Of a DNA stretch of 64,000 nucleotides, positions 56,081 through 64,000 are shown in pieces. The notes under the pieces were generated by a model, which was not told the DNA's origin, made no database searches, and worked only from the letters and a program-made list of their open reading frames with translations. Made by a program: the position numbers and the translations under genes. Source of the DNA: Luteibacter sp. SG786 (GTDB lineage: Bacteria > Pseudomonadota > Gammaproteobacteria > Xanthomonadales > Rhodanobacteraceae); contig NZ_JAAOYX010000001.1 of assembly GCF_011759605.1 (NCBI RefSeq), positions 372,001-436,000 on the forward strand. Reading direction: 5' to 3'. Every line of letters starts with the position of its first letter. Positions within the stretch are counted from its first letter, which is position 1.

Positions 56081-57692
56081 TCGCCGCCGCTTCCTGGCGA
56101 CGATGGGCTGGACGGCCGCGGCGGGATGGATCCCGTCGCGGCTGTTCGCGCACGACATGCATGCCATGAAGGCACCGCCCGCAGGGCAGGTGGGCAATGC
56201 GCTCTGCATGCACCCGATGGGCGACGTGTCGCACCTCCCGGGCCTCGTCGATCCCGCAAGGCTGGTGCCGTTCGTGGACAGCCTGCCGTTACCGCCGGTA
56301 CTGCACGCCAGAAAGGGATACCCGCTGCACGTGCGCATGGCGGAAAGTGCGCAGAAGCTGCATCGCGATCTGCCACCGACCACGCTGTGGACCTACGGCG
56401 GACATTGTCCGGGCCCCACCATCGAGGCGCGCAGCGGCGAGCCCGTCGAGGTCGTATGGGAAAACGCGCTGCCGTCGAGGCACTTTCTTCCGGTGGACCA
56501 TGCCATCTGCGGCGCCGAGACCGACAAGCCCGAGGTGCGTGCGATCGTGCACCTGCATGGTGCGAAGGTGCCCCGCAAGGACGACGGATTTCCCGAAGAC
56601 TGGTATGTGCCCGGCAAGTCGCGCCGGCATCGTTATCCGAATGCGCAGGACGCCGCGACGCTCTGGTACCACGACCATGCGATGGGCATAAACCGCCTCA
56701 ACATGTATGCGGGTCTGATGGGGCTCTACCTCCTTCGCGACGAACACGAGCTGTCGCTTGGTCTGCCTTCGGGAGAGCAGGAGTTGCCGCTGGTGCTGGC
56801 CGACCGCCTGCTGCGCGAGGACGGCCGTCTGTACTACCCGGACTCGGGCGATGCGAAGGCACCCTGGGTGCCGGAGGTGTTCGGCAACGTCACGCTGGTC
56901 AATGGAGCCATCCTGCCACGCGCCGACGTGCAGGCGCGGCGATACCGCCTGCGCGTGCTCAACGCGGCCAACGGCCGCTTCTACCACCTTCGCTTCCGTG
57001 ATGGCCGCGTGTTGCAGGTCATCGGCTCCGACCAGGGCCTTCTCGCGGCACCGGTATCCATGACATCGCTTTTTCTCGCACCCGGCGAGCGCGCCGACGT
57101 GGTGGTCGATTTTGCGGACCTGCGTGGTGGCCATGCCGAGCTGATGAACGATGCCTTGCCACTTATGCGTTTCTCGGTGGGCGGTGGCATGGTTCGGGAC
57201 GAAAGCCGCGTTCCGCAGGTGTTGCGCGACGTGCCCCGAATGACGGAAAGCAGTGCGTCGTCCACGCGCGAACTCACCCTGGACGAATACAGCGACTGCA
57301 TCGCCACGCCCATGCTGATGCTGCTGAACGGAAAGCGCTGGCACGATCCGGTGACGGAAAAGGTGAAGCTGGGCAGTACGGAAACGTGGAGTCTCGTGAA
57401 CCTCACGGAGGACACGCATCCCATCCACCTGCACCTCGTCCGCTTCCAGATTCTCGATCGCCGCCCTTACGACGTCGACGAGTACATGGCGAAGAAAACC
57501 CTCCGCTACGTCGGTCCTGCCCAGGAACCGCCACCGCACGAGAAGGGCTGGAAAGACGTGGTCCAGGCGTATCCCGGCATGGTCACCCGCATCATCGCCA
57601 CGTTCGACGGCCACGTGGGGCGGTACGCGTGGCACTGCCACCTGGCGGAGCACGAGGCGAACGAGATGATGCGCCCCTTCGAGGTGTTCTAG
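56073..57692 (+). CDS. CotA-like multicopper oxidase, Tat-exported
   Basis: A 539-aa protein beginning with a twin-arginine signal (DRRRFLATMGW). Copper ligands are all present: HLHGAK, LWYHDHAMGINRLN, THPIHLHLVRFQ, and WHCHLAEHEANEM with the type-1 Cys and axial Met. The wording is that of CotA/bilirubin-oxidase-like laccases. It would oxidise phenols, metals or pigments in the periplasm. It starts inside the end of the phosphoesterase gene, so both are made together. Its stop overlaps that of the convergent M14 peptidase (CTAG). Confidence 0.88.
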   Translation: MVDRRRFLATMGWTAAAGWIPSRLFAHDMHAMKAPPAGQVGNALCMHPMGDVSHLPGLVDPARLVPFVDSLPLPPVLHARKGYPLHVRMAESAQKLHRDLPPTTLWTYGGHCPGPTIEARSGEPVEVVWENALPSRHFLPVDHAICGAETDKPEVRAIVHLHGAKVPRKDDGFPEDWYVPGKSRRHRYPNAQDAATLWYHDHAMGINRLNMYAGLMGLYLLRDEHELSLGLPSGEQELPLVLADRLLREDGRLYYPDSGDAKAPWVPEVFGNVTLVNGAILPRADVQARRYRLRVLNAANGRFYHLRFRDGRVLQVIGSDQGLLAAPVSMTSLFLAPGERADVVVDFADLRGGHAELMNDALPLMRFSVGGGMVRDESRVPQVLRDVPRMTESSASSTRELTLDEYSDCIATPMLMLLNGKRWHDPVTEKVKLGSTETWSLVNLTEDTHPIHLHLVRFQILDRRPYDVDEYMAKKTLRYVGPAQEPPPHEKGWKDVVQAYPGMVTRIIATFDGHVGRYAWHCHLAEHEANEMMRPFEVF

Positions 57693-59500
57693 GGGGCGTG
57701 CTCCTGCAACGGCAGGCTGCGCAGCGCGGCGGTGTCCAGCCTCATGACTGGATATGCCCCGACCTTCTGCACCGTGTACCAGGGGCTGCGCTCGAAGAAG
57801 AACATCAACCGTGCCCGCGCGTTCCCCGCGAAGGCGGGGTCGTCTTTCAGCCGGCGCTCGAATTCGGCCTTCAATGCTGGGTCCTTCGCCATCATCGTGC
57901 GCGCCAGGGCTTCGAGCACGCGGGGTTCGCCATATTCCTTCGCTTCGAATATCGCGTCGAGGTAACCCCAGCGCAGCAGGGAATCCGGCGCCCGGGCGTC
58001 GAGCAGGTTCAGCGCGAGCACGGCATCGACATTGTCGGTGCGCACGATCACCGTTCCCGTCGGGAGTTCCACCTCTTCCTGCGTGGGCGCGATGGCCACG
58101 TCCTTGAGCATATGGTGGCCTTCGAACGGCTTGTCGGCCCACTTCGGCTGCGTGAGTTCGTCGCGCGTGACCGTCACCCTGCTGGCGGCAGCGAGGCGTG
58201 TGTAGGGAATGCCGTGAGCATCCAGGCGATCGATCAGGAGCGTCCATTGCGGCGGGATCGCCCAGGCCGCCGGAAGAGGGGCAGAGACGTCCGGGAGAAG
58301 ATCGTTCCAGCTCTGGATCTCGTAGGTCTTCTTTTTCGAGGTGTCGTAGCGCACCCAGATGTCGTTCGAAACGTCGCTATGGGTCTGCGTGAACGCATAG
58401 CCCTTCAACGTGAACGGTTTCGGGGTGGGATCCTGCTTGAATGTCACGGGCAGCGTCGCCTCCCTCGTCGCGGAGAGGGAAGCGGCCCAGGCATCCGCCT
58501 TGCGGGAGGCGTCGAGTAGCGCCGCGGGGTCGCGATTCACGACCTCGAGCACGCTCCGCACTATGTCGTAACTGGCCCGCACGCGCACTTCGTAGGACTT
58601 CAGCATATGCGTTTCGATCAGCAGGCCGGCCCGGTTCCGAATGGCGGCGTATCCGGTCGAGAAGCGCGGCCCGGAACCGAAGTTCTCGATGCCCTTGGTG
58701 ATGTCGCGGCCATCGCGAAATTCCAGGTAAGGCGACGCGATGTGCCCTAGCTTCTCGAACCGCGGCATGGCTTCGCGCGCGTAGGCCCGCTCCTGCCATG
58801 CGGCGATCGATGGCGGCAGCTTGTGCGGGTCCTCGGCATACCAGGTGAGATCGGGCTGGTAGTCCGCGCCATCGGTGGTGTGGATGTCCATGAGCAGGTC
58901 GGGACGCCATGTGTTCCATAGCTTCAGCCAGGCACGGGTTTCCGGAGCTTCGGCCTTGACGTAGTCGCGGTTGAGATTGAGGTACTGCGACTGGCCGCGG
59001 AAGCCCATCGTTTCGGGGCCGTTCTGGTTGATGCGGAAGTACGGCCCCGAGTTCTCGTGACCGTCCACGCTGTACACGGGGATGTACACGAGCACGACAT
59101 GGTCGAGCAGGTGCGGCAACGTTCCGGTGACGGCGATATCGCGCAAGAGCATCAACCCCGCGTCCTTGCCTTCGATTTCGCCGGGGTGGATGCCTGCCTG
59201 CACGAGGACGATCGGCTTGCCCGCCGCGCGGGCGCGTTCGGGTGTGAGGTCGCCGTCCTTCGCCGCGATCACCACCGTCATCGGGCGCCCCTCCGGCGTG
59301 CTGCCGAACGTCACCATGCGCAAGGTGCCCGGTGCGGCATCGACCAGCCGCCGAAGGAAAGCCTGTGTTTCCGCGTACGAAGGCGTGGTGCGGAAGGCCG
59401 AGGCCTCGGCTGGCGTAGTCCAGGTGTCCCTGGCGTGGATCGCCAACGGTGCCGCGGCGGCGAGGGCGAACAGGATACGTGTGGCAAGAATCCGAGGCAT
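57689..59500 (-). CDS. secreted M14-family zinc carboxypeptidase
   Basis: A 603-aa protein with a signal peptide (cut near IHA-RD). His105-x2-Glu108 in HPGEIEGKD and His207 in DIHTTDG bind zinc; Arg178 in LNLNRDY and the late LLIETHML Glu complete the M14 site. A C-terminal region of about 250 residues has no recognised family. The open frame continues upstream, but the ATG at 59500 begins the signal peptide; an ATG at 59512 is an alternative. It is convergent with the oxidase gene, sharing stop-codon bases. Confidence 0.85.
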   Translation of the reverse strand: MPRILATRILFALAAAAPLAIHARDTWTTPAEASAFRTTPSYAETQAFLRRLVDAAPGTLRMVTFGSTPEGRPMTVVIAAKDGDLTPERARAAGKPIVLVQAGIHPGEIEGKDAGLMLLRDIAVTGTLPHLLDHVVLVYIPVYSVDGHENSGPYFRINQNGPETMGFRGQSQYLNLNRDYVKAEAPETRAWLKLWNTWRPDLLMDIHTTDGADYQPDLTWYAEDPHKLPPSIAAWQERAYAREAMPRFEKLGHIASPYLEFRDGRDITKGIENFGSGPRFSTGYAAIRNRAGLLIETHMLKSYEVRVRASYDIVRSVLEVVNRDPAALLDASRKADAWAASLSATREATLPVTFKQDPTPKPFTLKGYAFTQTHSDVSNDIWVRYDTSKKKTYEIQSWNDLLPDVSAPLPAAWAIPPQWTLLIDRLDAHGIPYTRLAAASRVTVTRDELTQPKWADKPFEGHHMLKDVAIAPTQEEVELPTGTVIVRTDNVDAVLALNLLDARAPDSLLRWGYLDAIFEAKEYGEPRVLEALARTMMAKDPALKAEFERRLKDDPAFAGNARARLMFFFERSPWYTVQKVGAYPVMRLDTAALRSLPLQEHAP

Positions 59501-59665
59501 GGCGGGTTCCATCGGGAGAAAGACGCTGCGGATAAAACGTTCATTGTAGGCAACTGACAGAACATTCAGCCATTGCGGCAGATTCGCCGGGTTTGCGGCC
59601 GGCATCGATGCCCGGACGAAGCACCTATCGTCGAAGGCTTGATCCCCGCTCGACAGGTGCTCACG

Positions 59666-62600
59666 ATGCCTCCCTCCCATGTGTTCGCGCACATCGCTTG
59701 TTTCGCGCTCGCGGCGGTTCTTCCCGTTGCGACGGCTGGTGCGGCTATCGCCGGTGACGACCGCACCGGCATGCATTACGCGGTCGACGACATGCATTCC
59801 GGCGAGGCATCGCCGGTAGCCGTGCAGTTTGTAACCGCCGCGGATGTGAGCGCGTTCCAGACGTTGTCCGACCTGGTGGCGGAGGCGCCGATGCCCGATG
59901 TGCGGCACCTGGCGAAAACGCTGATCGAGGCCAAGCTGCACGTCGATGGCGACGCCTATACGGTCGCGCACTTCGCCACACAGGCGCAGCGCGAGAAAGG
60001 CATGCCGGACCAGGCAATGTCGCTGACCGATGCGGTCATGCAGGCGTTCCCCGATCATTCCCGCCACAGTTTCCTCGCCGTGTCTTCCGATCTGATCGGC
60101 GGCTTGTTCGGCGGCGGCAAACAGAGCCCCGATGTGGTTGGCTTTTCCGAGCGGCTCTGGCACGCGCAGAGCGTGAAGGACTTCTTCGAGACGGTAGGGC
60201 AGTTCCTGTGGAGCCGAACCGGCCCGGGGTACGTGTACAACGCGTTCTTCGCAGAGGGCAACGTGGTGGAGACGGTCAGTGAGGACGCCCGCCGGATTGA
60301 CGAAGCCTTCGGCGTGTTTCGCCTCGGCGGTTTCACCCAGGCCCACGACAGCGGCCTGCGCCTGTCGCAGATCGTTGCGATGTTCGACGCTCCCGAGCTG
60401 TTTGGGCAATTGCCGTACGTGATACAGCTCGACGAGGCTCTGGACCGTTATTGGGAGCGGGTGCGTGGCGATTGGCCCGTGCTGGCCCGCTACGAGTTCG
60501 TGCAGCAGGCACGAAATGCACGTGCAGCGGGCCGGTTGAGCGAGGCGCAATACCGGCAAGCTATGGCGGGAGGTGCGCCTGGGGTGCCATTGTCGGGCCC
60601 CATCGCACTGGCACAACTGCGTGATCGCACGCCCGGGACGGGCGTGAAAGTGCTGCGGTTCGACATCAACGGCTATACGGCCAGCGACCTGGTGCGCTTT
60701 ATCGCGCCCGACGGCAGCGAGGTCATGTACGTGCCGGGCGGTGCTCCGGCGTTCGTGGTAGCCGGCAGCGAACGCGAACTTCGCCAGTGGGTGCTCGACC
60801 AGGCGAAGGAACCGGCGCGGATGGAAGCGTTGCTGGGACATTTTTCGACCTATCGCGCGCAGGACGGGGTGTTCTGGACGGGGGTGAAGCAAGGCCTCCA
60901 GAACCTCGGCAGCGGCCGTTGGCAGGCGGACACCGGCAGCATCGATCACGCGAACGAGCCCATCACGGACGACGTGTTCCAGGACATGCGCGCACAACTG
61001 GAAGCGCGCCTGCGCGAGGACGCGCACATGCAGGTGAAAACGGCCTGGGAAGGGTGGCGCACGACCATCGGGCGGTGGTCCGCCTTGATGCTGCCGCTGT
61101 CGTTCTTCCCGCCCGTGTCGTTGGAAGTGCAGATCCTGACGACGGCCACGGGGCTGGGCACCGGCATCGAACAGGGCATCGACGGCAAGACGGCGGAGGA
61201 ACGCCGGGCGGGTGTGGAAGGTGCAGCGTCCGCGGTCGTCGACAACGTGCTGATCGGTGCGTCCATGGCCGGAAAGGGCGCCAAGGGCGGGGCGGATTCT
61301 TCGGGCATTGCGCATGAGGCTCCCACCTTCGTGGCGCCGCGCCGGGTGAACGGCAGGCTCGGCTACCCGTTGTCCCCCACCGTGCCGCCTGGCTGGCGGA
61401 CGGACGCCGTCAACCGGCTCTACCGCCTGCGCGACGGAACCCTCGGCATCTGGTTCGCCGAGGAGACCGAACGCCACATGGTGAGGCTGCCCGCCGACGC
61501 CGCGCTGCGGAGCGACGGTGTGTTCGTGCACGGCAACGGCCGCTTCGTGCAGTTGATCCTGCGCGGCGGTCTGCGTACCGCGCGCGTGGTTCCGGACGTG
61601 GGTGGTTACCGGTTGCTTCTCGAAGACGGCAGTGAAGGCCCGCGCGTCGAACGGCAACCGTCGGGAACGTGGAAGCTGGCGTTCGACGGCGCGAATTTCA
61701 TGGCGGGCAGCATGCTGGCCGAAATCGTCAGACGCGATTTCACCGCCGATGCGCGAACCCTGCACCGGGCGGCGGGCGTCCTGGAACAATTTGGCGTGAG
61801 CGAGATCGCGCTGGCGGAAGGATGGTCCGCGGAAGGCGGTGCGGCGCGCGAGCCGATGCTCATCCTCGCACTCGGTCATGGCTTCCTCGAAACCGTTTCC
61901 GCACGCTTGCGCGACCCTCGCGCTGTCGTGTGGAGCGCCCGGGAAATAGCGTTGCTCGCTCAGGCCATGTCCCGGCAGGCCGGCCGGCCTCTGGCTTTCT
62001 ATCGCCAGGACGGAACGTTCCGGTTCGGCGTGTCTCCGGACGGTCTCGATTTCCAGGTCGGCAGCGTGCCCGCCGACGCACTTCACCTGCGGCGTTTCGG
62101 CAACCGCTACGCCGTGCTCGGTCAGCGCGGGCGAACGCTGGCCGAATATCCCTCGGTGTTTGCGGCGGTGGCCGAACATGGCATCGATCCCGCTGGCATG
62201 GCGGCGGCGGAGGGGCGCGAAATCCGTTTCCGCAAGGCGCTGGCTGCTGCGATCGAGGCCGGTCCGCTGCGCGCGGAACTGCGCCGCATGCATCGCCTGT
62301 GGCTGGAGCCCGTCGTGCGCACACCAAGGGAGGCTCAACTGTTCCGTCGGATCTCACGCCTGCGCCACGCACTGACCGACCCGCGGGAGGGCCTGACGGA
62401 CGATCAACAACGCTGGCTGCGCGACGCCCGGAAGAATGCCCGCGCGGGCACCGCCATCGACGAACAGACGCCGGGCGAAGCCATCGCCCTCTTGCCGGAG
62501 GTCCTCGAAGCAGAGAGCGCCCTGTTGCCAGAAGGACTGGATCACCTGCTGGTCGAGGACGAGGCCGTGCTGACCGATGCGCGCGTGCGGAAGAAGGATC

Positions 62601-63982
62601 GCTGGGTGCGGGGCGGCAGGCACTATGTGCGGCTCCGGCACCCGGATGGCCGCTGGCAGATCGTCGAGACGGGGCCGGAACTCGCGGGCGCCCGCCGCGA
62701 GCTGCTGGCACCCGGCGACGGGGAGGCCGAACGCCGAGGCACCGGACGCCACGTGGTGGACGTCCAGGGCAGTTGGTTCCCAGAAACGAATCTGCGCGAC
62801 GGATTCGCGCCGGCGGATCCGCGCGAATACGCCGCGTCCCTGTCCCTTGTCGCCGACCGGCTGCCGGGAGCGGTGGACGAGGATCTCGCGAATGTCGGGC
62901 GTCTCGTCGACAGCATGCCGCAGCCGCTGTTGCGGTTCCTTCGCACGTCGCTTGCGCGCATCGACGTGACGCCCGGTGGCAATGTCGCCTTCGTCGCGAC
63001 ACATCCCGGTTCGCAGCGAACGCTCGGTTTCGACACCGGCCTCGACGTGAGGGGCAGGCCGGTTCCGGTCCAGGCTCCCGGTGCGAGGCCGACGCCCGAC
63101 TGGCAGGCCATTCCCTTGACCCAGGAATGGACGGCCGTGGCGGTGCCCGAGGGCGTCGAAGGCATGCGTGCCGGCCCGCCGCCCGATCCGCGCGTCTACC
63201 TCCGGTTGCACGATGCGGGAAACCCGGTCAGTTCGTTCATTGCGCACGGCGTGGAAGACCGCTACCTGAGGATACTGGCGAACACGCGGCGGCTTCGCGC
63301 CATGCTCCGTGAAGACCGGCACATCGCGGTGGTGGCGGGCACGAACGAGCATGCGGTGACGCTGGTCATGCCTCTTCGCGCGGAATCCCTGAAGCTCCTG
63401 GCGTCTGCTGGCCGGCTGAGCACCCGGCTGCCCGAGGGAACGTTCGTGATCGACGACACGTTCGGCATCCGTGCCACGGCGGCGGACTATCCGGCTCGCC
63501 TGCGCGAGGTGGCCACCCGCTGGGAAGCCGGGGGTGGGAGGATGCTGCGCATCGGCCCGGGCGGGTCGGAGGAGCGCGTGCCGCCGACGGCGTTCGCCGA
63601 ACAGGTCCTGGCGACGCCGTTGCGAGTCAAACTATGGAATCCCGCGCACGATCCCATTTCCGAGCTTCGTTATGCCGAGTACATGCGCCGCCGCCATGTA
63701 AGCGGCGCACCGGTCCGGCACGCCGGACTCGACTGGCTGGAAACACGTACCGCGCGGCGCGATTTCATGACCTATTTCGCCCCGCCGTACGATGCGATGC
63801 CCGACGGGGTGGCTCCGCCCGGGACCGAGGTCGCCACGATGGATCTGCACGAGTTGGCCACGGTCGCCATCGAGGCCGGCTTCAGGCCGGCGGCGGCCAC
63901 GGCGGAGGCGGTCGCGCCGCCGTCGCTGGACGGACTGCTGCTCGAACGGTCGAAGGAACCGGTCCGGTCGGCGGGGGGATGA
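59666..63982 (+). CDS. giant secreted protein B, paralog of the 41177 product
   Basis: A 1438-aa protein with a signal peptide (cut near AIA-GD), chosen to start at 59666. It matches giant protein A along its whole length: LHVDGDAYTVAHFA, YVYNAFFAEGNVVET, a shared FDINGYTAS..LVRFIA..GSEVMYVPG core, GTGIEQG.DGKT.EER, WNP..DPISE and GLDWL.TRTARRDFMTYF. Residues are clearly different in the middle, so the two are old or diversifying copies. The N-terminal third is DUF6543 (dermonecrotic-toxin-like). No immunity or secretion gene is beside it. It is followed by 18 bases to the window end. Confidence 0.6.
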   Translation: MPPSHVFAHIACFALAAVLPVATAGAAIAGDDRTGMHYAVDDMHSGEASPVAVQFVTAADVSAFQTLSDLVAEAPMPDVRHLAKTLIEAKLHVDGDAYTVAHFATQAQREKGMPDQAMSLTDAVMQAFPDHSRHSFLAVSSDLIGGLFGGGKQSPDVVGFSERLWHAQSVKDFFETVGQFLWSRTGPGYVYNAFFAEGNVVETVSEDARRIDEAFGVFRLGGFTQAHDSGLRLSQIVAMFDAPELFGQLPYVIQLDEALDRYWERVRGDWPVLARYEFVQQARNARAAGRLSEAQYRQAMAGGAPGVPLSGPIALAQLRDRTPGTGVKVLRFDINGYTASDLVRFIAPDGSEVMYVPGGAPAFVVAGSERELRQWVLDQAKEPARMEALLGHFSTYRAQDGVFWTGVKQGLQNLGSGRWQADTGSIDHANEPITDDVFQDMRAQLEARLREDAHMQVKTAWEGWRTTIGRWSALMLPLSFFPPVSLEVQILTTATGLGTGIEQGIDGKTAEERRAGVEGAASAVVDNVLIGASMAGKGAKGGADSSGIAHEAPTFVAPRRVNGRLGYPLSPTVPPGWRTDAVNRLYRLRDGTLGIWFAEETERHMVRLPADAALRSDGVFVHGNGRFVQLILRGGLRTARVVPDVGGYRLLLEDGSEGPRVERQPSGTWKLAFDGANFMAGSMLAEIVRRDFTADARTLHRAAGVLEQFGVSEIALAEGWSAEGGAAREPMLILALGHGFLETVSARLRDPRAVVWSAREIALLAQAMSRQAGRPLAFYRQDGTFRFGVSPDGLDFQVGSVPADALHLRRFGNRYAVLGQRGRTLAEYPSVFAAVAEHGIDPAGMAAAEGREIRFRKALAAAIEAGPLRAELRRMHRLWLEPVVRTPREAQLFRRISRLRHALTDPREGLTDDQQRWLRDARKNARAGTAIDEQTPGEAIALLPEVLEAESALLPEGLDHLLVEDEAVLTDARVRKKDRWVRGGRHYVRLRHPDGRWQIVETGPELAGARRELLAPGDGEAERRGTGRHVVDVQGSWFPETNLRDGFAPADPREYAASLSLVADRLPGAVDEDLANVGRLVDSMPQPLLRFLRTSLARIDVTPGGNVAFVATHPGSQRTLGFDTGLDVRGRPVPVQAPGARPTPDWQAIPLTQEWTAVAVPEGVEGMRAGPPPDPRVYLRLHDAGNPVSSFIAHGVEDRYLRILANTRRLRAMLREDRHIAVVAGTNEHAVTLVMPLRAESLKLLASAGRLSTRLPEGTFVIDDTFGIRATAADYPARLREVATRWEAGGGRMLRIGPGGSEERVPPTAFAEQVLATPLRVKLWNPAHDPISELRYAEYMRRRHVSGAPVRHAGLDWLETRTARRDFMTYFAPPYDAMPDGVAPPGTEVATMDLHELATVAIEAGFRPAAATAEAVAPPSLDGLLLERSKEPVRSAGG

Positions 63983-64000
63983 ACCTGCCGCGGAACGATC

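Noticed and set aside
57689-62338. A minus-strand open frame of about 1549 codons running through giant gene B
   Set aside because: Only the 57689-59500 part has a signal peptide and M14 motifs. The rest is the antisense shadow of a high-GC gene and is rich in Arg, His and Ala.
41177-63982. Secretion-system or immunity genes linked to the giant proteins
   Set aside because: All genes between and around them are recognised as housekeeping, iron-uptake or peptidase genes; none resembles T3SS, T6SS, CDI or immunity proteins.

Overview
The window is high-GC, densely coding DNA from a Gram-negative gammaproteobacterium. The best fit is the Xanthomonadales (Lysobacterales), family Rhodanobacteraceae, in the Luteibacter/Dyella range. 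The reasons are about two-thirds GC, three large TonB-dependent receptors, RapA, an OmpA-type porin, a methylcitrate cycle, and many small palindromic repeats that begin with the phrase TGTGGGAGCCGCTTCAGCGG. The genus is inferred from gene style, not proven. No rRNA, tRNA, CRISPR array, phage or complete insertion sequence was seen.

Layout. 1-9.5 kb: a truncated NUDIX hydrolase, a sulfurtransferase, an oxidoreductase, a peptide transporter and an SDR, then a minus-strand run (PAP2 phosphatase, lipid kinase, metallophosphoesterase, DUF2231 membrane protein, sorbosone dehydrogenase-like lipoprotein). 9.6-16.7 kb: a secreted esterase, prpE, a siderophore-type receptor and a lower-GC patch with two orphan genes. 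17-24 kb: a sugar-uptake operon made of a TonB receptor, an APC permease, a PfkB kinase and a GH4 glycosidase. 24-28 kb: prpB-prpC and the dienoyl-CoA reductase fadH. 28.4-32.5 kb: a five-gene export operon described below. 32.7-40.9 kb: two outer-membrane proteins, a TerC transporter with a Mn-type riboswitch, prpD, a pair of MITE-like repeats, a lipoprotein/permease pair and a rhomboid protease. 41-64 kb: two giant paralogous secreted proteins (1448 and 1438 aa, dermonecrotic-toxin-like) that flank rapA, an iron-uptake pair (PiuC plus receptor), an M13 peptidase, a phospholipase C-like enzyme, a multicopper oxidase and an M14 peptidase.

The most interesting system is the operon at 28474-32542. 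It encodes a Sec-exported Gly-rich protein, two Sec-exported proteins that share a bacteriocin-style double-glycine leader motif (S-x-A-R-L-x-x-[IM]-x-G-G), a stand-alone periplasmic C39 peptidase that could cut those leaders, and a FapF-like coiled-coil plus beta-barrel outer-membrane channel. It is preceded by a well-spaced sigma54 promoter, and it has a 13-bp hairpin after the first gene that could set the ratio of matrix protein to export machinery. It resembles the Pseudomonas Fap amyloid operon in its parts but not in its order or its substrates.

Second in interest are the twin giant proteins. Third is the methylcitrate cycle, which is split over three sites (prpE, prpBC, prpD) within 25 kb.
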